From: Pseudomonadota bacterium
GTDB lineage: Bacteria > Pseudomonadota > Gammaproteobacteria > Xanthomonadales > Xanthomonadaceae
Length of the DNA: 64,000 nt
Assembly: GCA_018242445.1 (NCBI GenBank)
Contig: JAFEBW010000028.1
Coordinates: forward strand, 62,001 to 126,000
Direction: 5' to 3'
Part shown: in pieces, positions 48,432 to 56,480 of the stretch
Position numbering within the stretch: position 1 is the first letter of the stretch
Layout: each line of letters opens with the position of its first letter
Notes under the pieces: generated by a model
What the model saw: the letters and a program-made list of their open reading frames with translations, nothing else
The model's database searches: none
Told to the model about the DNA's origin: nothing
Position numbers and translations under genes: made by a program

Positions 48432-49181
48432 TCAGCCACCCACCCGCAGCCGGTGTGCATGCAGTTGCGCGTACAGCGGGCGGCACTCGGCGACAACGGC
48501 TTCGCCTTGCGGCGGCAGAAGTGTTCGTTCCACCGTGTGCGGCGGATCGAAGCCGGAGGACTGCCAAACCTTGGCATACCAATGCGGTGCCCAGACGCCG
48601 TCGCTGGCGCGCGGGCCGGCCGGCCAGTGCAGCATGCACGGCGTGTAGGCGATGCCGAGCCGTTCGCACAGCGCGCGCAGGTGCGCCTCGGGCGCGCGCA
48701 GGAAATCGCTGGCGTCGATGATCGGCGGCGGCGTGCCGGCGGCGCCGAGCATGGCGAACAACTCCACCTGCTGCGGCAGGCCGATCTCTTGTGCGGTGAC
48801 GGTCTCGCGCGCCTTCAGATAGGAAGCCACCACCTCGCGCGGTTCGCGGATCAGCAGCACGTTGTGCAGGCCGTGGATCCAAGCCCGATCCATGCCCGGC
48901 AGCAGGTGATGGGCCATGTGCTTCTGGTACCAGACCGGCTGGCCGTCGGGCACCGAGCCGAGCAGGGATGCGATCGCGCGCGCCGCATCGGTGTCGCCGG
49001 CGGCGATGACTTCCTCGCGCATGGGATGCTCGAGCCCGGTCGCGGCGAGGTAGGCCGCGTACAGCGGCTCGTCGCTGACCGCGCAATCGCCGCGGTTCTC
49101 CCACGCCCGCATCATCGCGGTGGAGATGTTGCGCGGGCCGCTCCACATGCCGATGCGCAACGGCGGTTTCGGCGTGCTCAT
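48432..49181 (-). CDS. Sulfotransferase-family protein
   Basis: A 249-residue protein of the sulfotransferase superfamily. The 5'-phosphosulfate-type loop is MWSGPRNISTAMMRAWENRG near residue 12 and the 3'-phosphate-type loop is VLLIREPREVVASYLK near residue 112. PAPS-dependent activity is not certain, because some members act on other phosphates. Its start overlaps the stop of the aminotransferase gene (ATGA), so they are tightly coupled and may share a substrate. Confidence 0.8.
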   Translation of the reverse strand: MSTPKPPLRIGMWSGPRNISTAMMRAWENRGDCAVSDEPLYAAYLAATGLEHPMREEVIAAGDTDAARAIASLLGSVPDGQPVWYQKHMAHHLLPGMDRAWIHGLHNVLLIREPREVVASYLKARETVTAQEIGLPQQVELFAMLGAAGTPPPIIDASDFLRAPEAHLRALCERLGIAYTPCMLHWPAGPRASDGVWAPHWYAKVWQSSGFDPPHTVERTLLPPQGEAVVAECRPLYAQLHAHRLRVGG

Positions 49182-50113
49182 GCCAGCCGCATGCCCGCGC
49201 GCGCGGCGGCATCCATCGCCGCGTATTCCTGATACAGCGCCTGCAGGCGCTCCACCATCGGCCCGCGCTGGCCATCGCCGATGATGCGTCCGTCGATTTC
49301 GCGCACCGGCACCACGTCCGCAAAGGTGCCGGTGGTGAAGGCCTCGTCGGCGCCGTACACGTCGGTCAGGCTGAAGTTGCGCTCGAACGCGGGGATGCCC
49401 TCGCGCCGGCACAGGTGCAGCACGTTGGCGCGGGTGATGCCGGGCAGGCAGTAATCGCCGCTGGAGGTCCACACCTGCCCGCGCCGCACGATGAAGAAAT
49501 GGGTGGAGTTGCAGGTCGCCACGAAGCCGTGCGGGTCGAGCATCAGCGCCTCGTCGGCGCCGGCCACCGTGGCCTGGATGCAGGCGGTGATGCAGTTGAG
49601 CTTGCTGTGCGAGTTGAGCTTGGGGTCTTGCACGTCCGGGTAACCGCGGCGCACATGCACGGTGAACAGGCGCAGACCTTGTTCGACAAGCTCCGGGCGT
49701 GGGCGCTTGTATTCGGGGATCAACACGACGGTCGCCGGGCCGATGCTGGCGCGCGGGTCCTGATACGGGCTGCGCTTGATGCCGCGGGTGACCATCAGGC
49801 GCACGTGCACGTCGTCGTGCATGTCGTTGGCCTGCAGGGTATCCAGCAGCGCGCGGGTGAGTTCGCGCCGGCCCATGCCGATGTCCAGCGCGATCGCCTT
49901 GGCACCCTCGTAAAGCCTGTCCAGGTGCTGATCGAGGAACACCGGCTGCCCGTCGATCACGCGCAGCCCTTCCCAGACGCCATCGCCGAGCACGAAGCCC
50001 GAATCGAATACCGATACCACGGCTTCCGCGCGCGGCTTGAGCTCGCCATTGATCCAGATCAGGATGCCTTCGTTGCGTTCGTCTTCGACGAACTCGTGCA
50101 CGCTGCGTGACAT
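49178..50113 (-). CDS. PLP-dependent class IV aminotransferase
   Basis: A 311-residue fold-type IV aminotransferase of the branched-chain/D-amino acid group. The catalytic Lys is in QDPKLNSHSKLNCITACIQA (near residue 168), with EALMLDPHGFVATCNSTHFF and the phosphate-binding TGTFADVVPVREIDGR. GGAG precedes ATG 50113 by 7 bases. It is more likely a BCAT-like or a D-amino acid enzyme than 4-amino-4-deoxychorismate lyase, but the substrate cannot be read. The next gene, a sulfotransferase-like protein, overlaps by 4 bp. Confidence 0.87.
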   Translation of the reverse strand: MSRSVHEFVEDERNEGILIWINGELKPRAEAVVSVFDSGFVLGDGVWEGLRVIDGQPVFLDQHLDRLYEGAKAIALDIGMGRRELTRALLDTLQANDMHDDVHVRLMVTRGIKRSPYQDPRASIGPATVVLIPEYKRPRPELVEQGLRLFTVHVRRGYPDVQDPKLNSHSKLNCITACIQATVAGADEALMLDPHGFVATCNSTHFFIVRRGQVWTSSGDYCLPGITRANVLHLCRREGIPAFERNFSLTDVYGADEAFTTGTFADVVPVREIDGRIIGDGQRGPMVERLQALYQEYAAMDAAARAGMRLA

Positions 50114-50138
50114 GGGGTCTCCGGTAGTAGGTGCTTGT

Positions 50139-50180
50139 CCTTCTCCCTCCGGGAGAAGGTGCCCGCAGGGCGGATGAGGG
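50139..50180. repeat. REP-like palindrome, family B
   Basis: CCTTCTCCCtccGGGAGAAGG then GTGCCCGCAGGGCGGATGAGGG, almost the same as the copy at 11729. It lies just upstream of the minus-strand aminotransferase gene. Confidence 0.85.
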
Positions 50181-50243
50181 AACCAACTTCGGTCGCGAAG
50201 GAGGGTGCAGATAGACCGATGGTAACGCGAGCCGGTATCCGCG

Positions 50244-50277
50244 TTGACAGGATCGCACGCTGAAATTAGCTTAGAAT
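50244..50277 (+). promoter_or_regulatory. Candidate thrS promoter
   Basis: TTGACA (50244-50249) is a perfect -35 box. The best -10 match TAGAAT (50272-50277) is 22 bases away, too far for a standard promoter; TAGCTT (50267-50272) has the right spacing of 17. Transcription from here would cover the leader ORF and terminator below. Confidence 0.45.
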
Positions 50278-50343
50278 CACTGCGCAGACCATCAAACCAT
50301 CGACACAGGAAACCGACGGGCAACCGCCGGTACGGCGTGCGAC

Positions 50344-50370
50344 ATGAGCACTACCATCTTCCAGCGCTGA
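50344..50370 (+). CDS. Putative thrS leader peptide (MSTTIFQR)
   Basis: An eight-codon ORF, ATG 50344 to TGA 50368-50370, with two adjacent threonine codons at positions 3 and 4 and an isoleucine next. It ends 25 bases before a strong terminator. Together with the competing hairpin at 50377-50407 it has the layout of a leader-peptide attenuator for the threonyl-tRNA synthetase gene. No strong ribosome-binding site is visible before it. Peptide expression is a prediction. Confidence 0.5.
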   Translation: MSTTIFQR

Positions 50371-50376
50371 TTCGCA

Positions 50377-50422
50377 CCGAAGCCTTCGCATGCTGACGGC
50401 GCTTCGGCGCCGTTTTGTTTTT
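50377..50422 (+). terminator. Attenuator-type terminator upstream of thrS with competing hairpin
   Basis: Terminator: ACGGCGC-ttcg-GCGCCGT (50396-50413) followed by TTTTGTTTTT. Competing hairpin: CCGAAGC (50377-50383) is complementary to GCTTCGG (50401-50407), which includes parts of both terminator arms, so the two cannot coexist. The leader stop codon is 7 bases before CCGAAGC. Confidence 0.7.
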
Positions 50423-50462
50423 CTCCGCCTGACGGGGGCTTCATCGCATCCAAAGTGAGCGC

Positions 50463-50573
50463 CCTCATCCGCCATAATGCGCCGCTCCTGCGGCGCACCC
50501 TTCGGGCCGGCTTCGCCGTTCGCTCCGGCGTCCTGCCTCCGCAGTCGGGCACCTTCCCCCGGAGGGGGAAGGA
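50463..50573. repeat. Repeat island, family B, in the thrS leader
   Basis: GCCCTCATCCGCC, then GCGCCGC-tcct-GCGGCGC, GCCGGC-like inverted parts and finally CCTTCCCCCggaGGGGGAAGG. It reads as an inverted, longer family B element. It lies between the terminator above and thrS, so it is in the untranslated leader of thrS if transcription starts at 50.28 kb. Confidence 0.75.
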
Positions 50574-50636
50574 AAAGACTGTCTTTCCGATGGGAAAATG
50601 CAGTTTTTCCTGTACATGCCAGCGAGTCCAGAAACC

Positions 50637-52547
50637 ATGATCCAGATCCAGCTCCCCGACGGCAGCCGTCGTCCCTTCGAACACCCCGTCAGCGTCGGCG
50701 AGGTCGCCGCGTCCATCGGCCCGGGCCTGGCCAAGGCCGCGCTTGCCGGCAAGGTGGATGGCAAGCTCGTCGATGCCAGTTTCCGCATCGACCACGACGC
50801 CGCGCTGGAGATCGTCACCGACAAGCATCCCGACGCGCTCGAGGTGCTGCGCCATTCCACCGCGCACCTGCTGGCGCAGGCCGTGCAGCGCCTGCACCCG
50901 GGCGCGCAGGTCACGATCGGCCCGGTGATCGACAACGGCTTCTACTACGACTTCGCCTTCGAGCGCCCATTCACGCCCGAGGATCTGCCGGCCATCGAGG
51001 CGAAGATGCACGAGATCGTCAAGGAAGCGCTGCCGTTGTCGCGCAGCGTGAAAACGCGCGACGACGCGGTGGCCTTCTTCAAGGGCATCGGCGAGGACTA
51101 CAAGGCGCAGATCATCGCATCGATCCCGGCCAGCGAGGAACTGTCGCTGTACACGCAGGGCGAGTTCACCGACCTGTGCCGTGGCCCGCATGTGCCCAAT
51201 ACCGACAAGCTGCGCAGCTTCAAGCTGATGAAGGTGGCCGGCGCGTATTGGCGCGGGGATTCCAACAACCAGATGCTGTCCCGCATCTACGGCACGGCCT
51301 GGCTCAACGACAAGGATCTCAAGGCCTACCTCACGCAATTGGAGGAAGCCGAGAAGCGCGACCACCGCCGCATCGCCAAGGCGCAGGACCTGTTCCACCT
51401 GCAGGAGGAAGCGCCCGGGCTGGTGTTCTGGCATCCCAAGGGCTGGTCGATCTGGCAGACGGTGGAGCAGTACATGCGCGGCGTGTACCGCGCATCGGGC
51501 TACCGCGAGGTGCGCGCGCCGCAGATTCTCGATGTCTCGCTGTGGAAGAAATCCGGCCACTGGGACAACTACCAGGCCAACATGTTCTTCACCGAGTCGG
51601 AAAAGCGCCAGTACGCGCTCAAGCCGATGAACTGCCCGGGCCACGTGCAGATCTACAACCACGGCCTGCATTCCTACCGCGACCTGCCGATCCGCTACGG
51701 CGAGTTCGGCGGCTGCCATCGCAACGAACCATCCGGCGCGCTGCACGGCATCCTGCGCGTGCGCGGCTTCACCCAGGACGATGGCCACATCTTCTGCACC
51801 GAGGAGCAGATCGAGGCCGAGGTGACCGCCTTCCACGCGCAGGCGATGCAGGTGTATGCCGACTTCGGCTTCACCGACATCGGCCTGAAGATCGCCCTGC
51901 GCCCGGAACCGCGGCTGGGCGACGATGCCACCTGGGACAAGGCAGAGAACGCCCTGCGCGCCGCCCTGCGCGCCGCCGGCGTGGCCTGGGAGGAACTGCC
52001 GGGCGAGGGCGCTTTCTACGGGCCGAAGATCGAGTACCACATCAAGGACGCGATCGGCCGCGGCTGGCAACTGGGCACGATGCAGGTGGATTTCATGATG
52101 CCGCAGCGGCTGGGTGCCGAATACGTGGACGAAAGCTCCACCAAGCGCCACCCGGTGATGCTGCACCGGGCCATCGTCGGCTCGATGGAGCGCTTCATCG
52201 GCATCCTGATCGAAAACCACGCCGGCAGCCTGCCGGTATGGCTGGCGCCAGTGCAGGCGGTGGTTCTCAACATCACCGACGCCCAGGCCGATGCCGTCGA
52301 TTCCGCCCGCAAGTCCCTTGAAAATCAAGGGTTCCGGGTCGCCGCGGATTTGCGGAACGAGAAAATCGGCTATAAGATTCGCGAGCACACGCTGCAACGC
52401 ATACCGTACCTGCTGGTGGTCGGGGACCGCGAGAAGGAAACCGGCTCGGTGGCGGTGCGTACGCGGTCGGGGGAAGACCTGGGGACGATGAAGCTCGAGG
52501 ATTTCGCCGAACGCCTGCGCAACGAGGCCCGTCCGGGCATGCATTGA
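50637..52547 (+). CDS. thrS: Threonyl-tRNA synthetase
   Basis: A class II synthetase of 636 residues. N-terminal TGS domain ([17 protein letters not shown]), editing domain with [17 protein letters not shown] (the HxxxH site near 77) and [13 protein letters not shown], catalytic core with motif 2 ([18 protein letters not shown] [20 protein letters not shown]) and motif 3, and the C-terminal anticodon domain. ATG 50637 gives [10 protein letters not shown], the family N-terminus. The upstream region (50244-50422) looks like an attenuator. infC follows 99 bp downstream. Confidence 0.96.
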   Translation: MIQIQLPDGSRRPFEHPVSVGEVAASIGPGLAKAALAGKVDGKLVDASFRIDHDAALEIVTDKHPDALEVLRHSTAHLLAQAVQRLHPGAQVTIGPVIDNGFYYDFAFERPFTPEDLPAIEAKMHEIVKEALPLSRSVKTRDDAVAFFKGIGEDYKAQIIASIPASEELSLYTQGEFTDLCRGPHVPNTDKLRSFKLMKVAGAYWRGDSNNQMLSRIYGTAWLNDKDLKAYLTQLEEAEKRDHRRIAKAQDLFHLQEEAPGLVFWHPKGWSIWQTVEQYMRGVYRASGYREVRAPQILDVSLWKKSGHWDNYQANMFFTESEKRQYALKPMNCPGHVQIYNHGLHSYRDLPIRYGEFGGCHRNEPSGALHGILRVRGFTQDDGHIFCTEEQIEAEVTAFHAQAMQVYADFGFTDIGLKIALRPEPRLGDDATWDKAENALRAALRAAGVAWEELPGEGAFYGPKIEYHIKDAIGRGWQLGTMQVDFMMPQRLGAEYVDESSTKRHPVMLHRAIVGSMERFIGILIENHAGSLPVWLAPVQAVVLNITDAQADAVDSARKSLENQGFRVAADLRNEKIGYKIREHTLQRIPYLLVVGDREKETGSVAVRTRSGEDLGTMKLEDFAERLRNEARPGMH

Positions 52548-52634
52548 GGCGTGGGCAGGCGCGCGGCGTGAGGCCGTGTGCGTGCAGGTCACCGTCGAGC
52601 CGGATGGCTGGATGGTGATGATTTTTCAACCCAT

Positions 52635-52649
52635 GGAGATGCGCGAATC
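52635..52649 (+). promoter_or_regulatory. infC: Ribosome-binding site and non-canonical ATC start of infC
   Basis: GGAG (52635-52638) sits 8 bases before ATC 52647. The ATG at 52633 and the one within GGAGATG are out of frame, so an ATC start is the only one that gives a family-length protein. Such starts are recognised poorly when IF-3 is plentiful, which gives feedback control. Confidence 0.75.
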
Positions 52650-53165
52650 AATACCGAGAAACCGAACCGCAAGAACCACGAAATCCGCGTCCCGCGTGTG
52701 CGCCTGATCGGTGCCGAGGGCGAGAACGTCGGCGTGGTCGAACGCGACGCAGCACTGGCGATGGCCGAGGAAGCCGGCCTCGATCTGGTCGAAATCCAGC
52801 CCAACGGCGACCCGCCGGTGTGCCGCATCATGGACTTCGGCAAGTTCAAGTTCGAACTGCAGAAGAAGGCCTCGGCCGCCAAGAAAAAGCAGAAGGTCGT
52901 CGAGATCAAGGAACTCAAATTCCGCCCGACCACCGACGACGGCGACTACAACATCAAACTGCGCAACCTGCGCCGCTTCCTCGAGGAAGGCGACAAGGTC
53001 AAGGTCAACATCCGCTTCAAGGGCCGCGAGATGTCGCACCAGGAGCTGGGGCTGGAAATGGCCAAGCGCATCGAGACCGACCTCGCCGACGAGGTGATCA
53101 TCGAGTCCCGTCCGCGGCTGGAAGGCCGGCAGATGATCATGATGATCGCGCCGAAGAAGAAGTAG
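52647..53165 (+). CDS. infC: Translation initiation factor IF-3, ATC start
   Basis: IF-3 binds the 30S subunit and proofreads start codons. 172 residues: [19 protein letters not shown], the N-domain, the Lys-rich linker ([20 protein letters not shown]) and the C-domain ending [13 protein letters not shown]. No ATG is present at the correct place; ATC 52647 follows GGAG with 8 bases between and gives a family-length N-terminus (ATC AAT ACC GAG AAA). Rare start codons (ATT in E. coli) are used for IF-3 autoregulation. rpmI and rplT, which usually follow, are absent. Confidence 0.95.
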   Translation: MNTEKPNRKNHEIRVPRVRLIGAEGENVGVVERDAALAMAEEAGLDLVEIQPNGDPPVCRIMDFGKFKFELQKKASAAKKKQKVVEIKELKFRPTTDDGDYNIKLRNLRRFLEEGDKVKVNIRFKGREMSHQELGLEMAKRIETDLADEVIIESRPRLEGRQMIMMIAPKKK

Positions 53166-53210
53166 GGCGCGGCAGCGTTCATCCACTCCTGCGCGGCGAT
53201 CTGTAAGTGC

Positions 53211-53450
53211 ATTCCCTCACCTGCAGCGCCTGCGGCGCTGCGACCTCTCCCGGTGGGAGAGGTGTATTCTCCCTTCCCCCTCCGGGGGAAGGTGCCCGCA
53301 GGGCGGATGAGGGCAGAACCTTCACGCGTCGACCCTGTTTCGAATGGGCAGGGTTCCTCGGCGTGCATCCTTGCCGGCGCGGCGATCGGTGAGTGCATTC
53401 CCTCTGATCGCGCCTGCGGCGCGCCGACATCTCCCGGTGGGAGATGTATT
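53211..53450. repeat. Repeat island of family B elements after infC
   Basis: At least three units: CCTCTCCCggtGGGAGAGG (about 53249-53268), CCTTCCCCCtccGGGGGAAGG then GTGCCCGCAGGGCGGATGAGGG (53273-53312), and a unit with GCGCCTGCGGCGC and CATCTCCCggtGGGAGATG (53409-53448). The first and third flank the second in a near-mirror arrangement. The island fills the whole gap between the convergent infC and M23 genes. Confidence 0.85.
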
Positions 53451-53458
53451 GAATCCCG

Positions 53459-54358
53459 CTACTTCACCCCCTCGGATTCCAGCAGCGCCTGCGGGTCGAT
53501 GCGCACGTCGAACCAGTTCATGCCCCAGTGCATGTGCGGGCCGGTGGCGCGGCCGGTCTTGCCGACCAGGCCGATCACCTGCCCCTGCGCGACGCGCTCG
53601 CCGACCTTCACGTCGATCCGGCTCATGTGCAGGAAGTTGGAGCTCACGCCGTGGCCGTGGTCGATCAGCACGGTGCCGCCGGTCAGGTAGAGATCAGGTT
53701 CGGCGAAGGTGACGATGCCGCCGGCCGGCGCATGGATCGGCGTGCCCTGCGGCGCGGCGATGTCCACGCCCGAGTGCGCCGCGCCGGGCGTGCCGTTGTA
53801 GATGCGCTGGCTGCCGAACAGGCCGCTGATGCGGCCTTGCACAGGCCAGATGAAGCGCTGCTCGAAATCCTCGCGGTCGTCGTCGCGGGTGCGCACGGCG
53901 TTGACCTGCGCCTGCTCGCGCTCGATGCGGGCGGCGATCTCCGGCGGCGGCTTGACGGTTTTCTCCGGCACGCCGGTGATGCTTTCCACCCGGAAACTGC
54001 GTGGGGTGATCGCTACATCAAGCTTGCGCACCTCGCCATCGGGCAGGGTGAGGTTGAGGGTGAGCGTGCCGGTCTGTTCCCGTGCCACGCCGACCACGAA
54101 GCGCCCGTCCGGCCCGATGCGCACCGCGCGCCCGCCGTAGATCAAGGTGCTGCCGACCGGCACCGTGCCCATCACGAGGCTGGCTTGCGGCGCGCTGGCG
54201 GGGATCTGGATCGGCCCTGCGTGCGCCGGGCGGGTCGCAGTCGGCTGCGCGAGGGCATGCGAGGTCATCGGCTGCATCGTGGAGGATGGCGTGGCCGGCG
54301 GGGTGCTCGCGCAGGCGGCGCAGGCGAGGGTAAGCAGGGCGATGGCGATGGTTTTCAT
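53459..54358 (-). CDS. M23-family peptidoglycan endopeptidase
   Basis: A 299-residue lipoprotein or exported protein: the signal ends in LACAACAS (Cys near 16). The N-terminal half has a beta domain and a short coiled region (IAARIEREQAQVNAVRTRDD). The C-terminal LytM/M23 domain (about 175-295) keeps the zinc ligands: HSGVDIAAPQGTPIHAPAGG and GPHMHWGMNWF, so it should be an active cell-wall endopeptidase. ATG 54358 is preferred; ATG 54376 is possible. It is convergent with infC. Confidence 0.88.
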   Translation of the reverse strand: MKTIAIALLTLACAACASTPPATPSSTMQPMTSHALAQPTATRPAHAGPIQIPASAPQASLVMGTVPVGSTLIYGGRAVRIGPDGRFVVGVAREQTGTLTLNLTLPDGEVRKLDVAITPRSFRVESITGVPEKTVKPPPEIAARIEREQAQVNAVRTRDDDREDFEQRFIWPVQGRISGLFGSQRIYNGTPGAAHSGVDIAAPQGTPIHAPAGGIVTFAEPDLYLTGGTVLIDHGHGVSSNFLHMSRIDVKVGERVAQGQVIGLVGKTGRATGPHMHWGMNWFDVRIDPQALLESEGVK

Positions 54359-54395
54359 GGTGGTGGGCGTTGGCATGTGGAGCGGGTTGAACAGC

Positions 54396-54433
54396 GGGAC
54401 AGGGGCAGGGGACAGGGGACAGGGGACAGGGAT
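54396..54433. repeat. Short GGGGACAGG-type tandem repeat
   Basis: Four to five copies of GGGGACAGG or GGGGCAGG in a row. The same unit is seen upstream of parE at 26509-26557. Confidence 0.7.
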
Positions 54434-54460
54434 AAGCATTACACCGCGGGTCTTGGACGA

Positions 54461-54655
54461 TGCCCTCCCCGCTTGCGGGGGAGGGCTGGGTTGAGGGCGG
54501 ACACAGCACCGCGTTGCAACGAACTGCGCATACGCGGCGTCACCCCTCTCCCGGCGCTTCGCGCCACCCTCTCCCGCAAGGGGAGAGAGGAACCAACCCG
54601 AAGCGCAACCAGGTGTTGCGCGCGCGAAGTCACCTTCTCCCGCAAGGGGCGAGGG
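54461..54655. repeat. REP elements: family A plus two further CTCCCGCAAGGGG hairpins
   Basis: The first (54461-54500) is CCCTCCCCGCTTGCGGGGGAGGG then CTGGGTTGAGGGCG, a standard family A unit. The second and third carry CTCTCCCGCAAGGGGAGAG and CTTCTCCCGCAAGGGGCGAG in the opposite direction, so the first and second form an inverted pair. Confidence 0.8.
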
Positions 54656-54712
54656 GTAGCAAGCTGCGCGAGGTCTGCATTGCGCGCGGTGTTTGTCGCT
54701 GCATGCCGTCCC

Positions 54713-56062
54713 TCACCGCGCATAGCGCAAGCGCTGCCCCTGCGGTGCGCCGACCAGCTTCTCGCCATCCCACGCCAGCTCGCCATTCACCCACGTCGCC
54801 GCCACGCGGGCGTCGAAGCGTTCGCCCTCGAACGGCGTCCAGCCACACTTGGCGAGCACGCGCTCGCGGGTGACGAGGGTGCCAGCCTTGGGATCGACGA
54901 GGGTCAGATCGGCGCAGTAGCCTTCGCGCAGGAAGCCGCGCTGGTCGATGTCGAAACGCTGCGCGGGTGCGTGGCAGATCTTCTGCACGAGTTGCGGCAG
55001 GCTGAAATGCCCGTCGGCCACCTTCTGCAGGGCGCAGATCAAAAAATCCTGCACCAGCGGCAGGCCCGACGGCGCGCTGGCATAGGGTTGCTGCTTTTCT
55101 TCCCAGGTGTGCGGCGCGTGGTCGGTGGCGAGCACATCGACGCGATCCTCGGCGATCGCGCGCAGCAGGGCGGCGCGGTCGGAGGCTTCCTTGATCGCCG
55201 GGTTGCACTTGATGCGATTGCCCAGCCGCCCGTAGTCGGCACGCGCGAAATGCAGGAAATGCACGCAGGTTTCGGCGGTGATCTGCTTGCGCCGGCCCTG
55301 CGCGCCGATCAACGGCGCGGCGTCGAACAGCGCGATTTCCTCGGCGGTGGTGATGTGCAGCACGTGCAGCGAGGTGCCGTGCCGCTGCGCCAAACCGCGA
55401 GCCAGCCGGGTCGAGGCCATGCAGGCCTCGCGCGAGCGGATCTTCGGGTGCTGGTCCACCGGGATGTTGTCGCCGTACTTCGCCCGCGCGGCGGCCATCG
55501 CCGCCTCGATCATCGGGGTGTCCTCGCAGTGGGTGATGATCGGCGTCGGGCAGCACGCGAACATCGCATCCAGCACCTTCGGGTCGTCCACCAGCATGTT
55601 GCCGGTGGATGCGCCCATGAAGATCTTCAAGCCCGGCGTGGTCTTCGGGTCGATGCGGGCGATGGCATCGAGGTTGTCGTTGCTGGCACCGTGGTAGAAG
55701 CCGTAGTTGGCCCGCGAGCGTCCCGCGGCGAGTGCGTATTTCGCCTCCAGCGCCTCGCCATCGAGGGTGGGCGGTTTGGTGTTGGGCATGTCGAGGAAGC
55801 TGGTCACCCCGCCGGCGACGGCCGCGGCCGGCTCGGTGTCGAAGCCGCCCTTGTATTCCATGCCCGGCTCGCGAAAGTGCACCTGCGCGTCGATCACCCC
55901 GGGCAGCAGCCACTTGCCGGCGGCATCGACCACGGTTTCGCCGTCGCGTGGCGTCAACGCAGGCGCGATGGCGTCGATGCGGCCATCGCGAATGCGCAGG
56001 TCGGCGTGGAAGCTGCGGCCTTCGTTGACCAGTTCGGCGTTGACGATCAGGGTGGCGGTCAT
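54713..56062 (-). CDS. pyrC: Dihydroorotase (class I type, QxH variant)
   Basis: Closes carbamoyl-aspartate to dihydroorotate in pyrimidine synthesis. 449 residues with an amidohydrolase barrel: VIDAQVHFREPGMEYKGGFD, PNTKPPTLDGEALEAKY, ITHCEDTPMIEAAM, VLHITTAEEIALFDAAPLI, and the catalytic Asp region VLATDHAPHTWEEKQQPYA. The first histidine of the HxH metal motif is Gln (DAQVHF), a known variant of this subgroup. It could alternatively be a related amidohydrolase, but the overall motifs favour dihydroorotase. Confidence 0.85.
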   Translation of the reverse strand: MTATLIVNAELVNEGRSFHADLRIRDGRIDAIAPALTPRDGETVVDAAGKWLLPGVIDAQVHFREPGMEYKGGFDTEPAAAVAGGVTSFLDMPNTKPPTLDGEALEAKYALAAGRSRANYGFYHGASNDNLDAIARIDPKTTPGLKIFMGASTGNMLVDDPKVLDAMFACCPTPIITHCEDTPMIEAAMAAARAKYGDNIPVDQHPKIRSREACMASTRLARGLAQRHGTSLHVLHITTAEEIALFDAAPLIGAQGRRKQITAETCVHFLHFARADYGRLGNRIKCNPAIKEASDRAALLRAIAEDRVDVLATDHAPHTWEEKQQPYASAPSGLPLVQDFLICALQKVADGHFSLPQLVQKICHAPAQRFDIDQRGFLREGYCADLTLVDPKAGTLVTRERVLAKCGWTPFEGERFDARVAATWVNGELAWDGEKLVGAPQGQRLRYAR

Positions 56063-56080
56063 GGGTGGTGCCTCGTCCTA

Positions 56081-56341
56081 TCAGGAAGGGTTGCGCGGCG
56101 ATGATTCGCGCGCATCGCGTGCGTCGGGCACCGGATCGTAACCGCCAGGATTCATGGGATGGCAACGCCCGATCCGGCGCACGGCCAGCCAACCGCCGCG
56201 TAGTACGCCGAAACGCTCGATGGCGGTCATCGCGTAGTTCGAGCAACTGGGCTGGAAGCGGCAGTTGTTGCCCAGCCACGGGCTGATGCCGCGCTTGTAG
56301 CCGCGCAGGAGCAACAGGGCGAGGGTCTGTGCCGGGTTCAA
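56081..56341 (-). CDS. yidD: YidD membrane protein insertion efficiency factor
   Basis: A small membrane-associated protein that helps YidC insert proteins. The family signature is complete: [39 protein letters not shown] and [15 protein letters not shown], with the three conserved cysteines. TTG 56341 with GGAG 6 bases upstream gives 86 residues, the family length; ATG 56464 would add an unlikely 41-residue leader. yidD normally sits with rpmH-rnpA-yidC; here it lies 19 bp upstream of pyrC. Confidence 0.85.
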   Translation of the reverse strand: MNPAQTLALLLLRGYKRGISPWLGNNCRFQPSCSNYAMTAIERFGVLRGGWLAVRRIGRCHPMNPGGYDPVPDARDARESSPRNPS

Positions 56342-56480
56342 TGACCGCTCCGTGCGGGTGGCGACGTTGGCGATATTGCCGATGCCAGCGGTGTAGGCTA
56401 TAACACTCGGCCGAGTCGCCGCATCCATCGCGGGTGCCCGATCACGATTCGTCGCCATCGACATTCAGGATTCTCACACC

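Larger units (their letters stand above)
54359..54712. other. Intergenic stretch of 354 bases rich in repeats
   Basis: From left to right: short GGGGACAGG repeats (54396-54433), a family A REP element (54461-54500) and two further hairpin units, CCCTCTCCCggcgcttcgc... with CCCTCTCCCGCAAGGGGAGAG (about 54543-54590) and CCTTCTCCCGCAAGGGG (about 54631-54655). No gene is supported. It separates the M23 gene from the upstream dihydroorotase on the same strand. Confidence 0.7.

Noticed and set aside
50244..50440. T-box riboswitch in front of thrS
   Set aside because: T-boxes are essentially Gram-positive, and I see neither the conserved T-box sequence nor a specifier loop. The short ORF and competing stems explain the region better.
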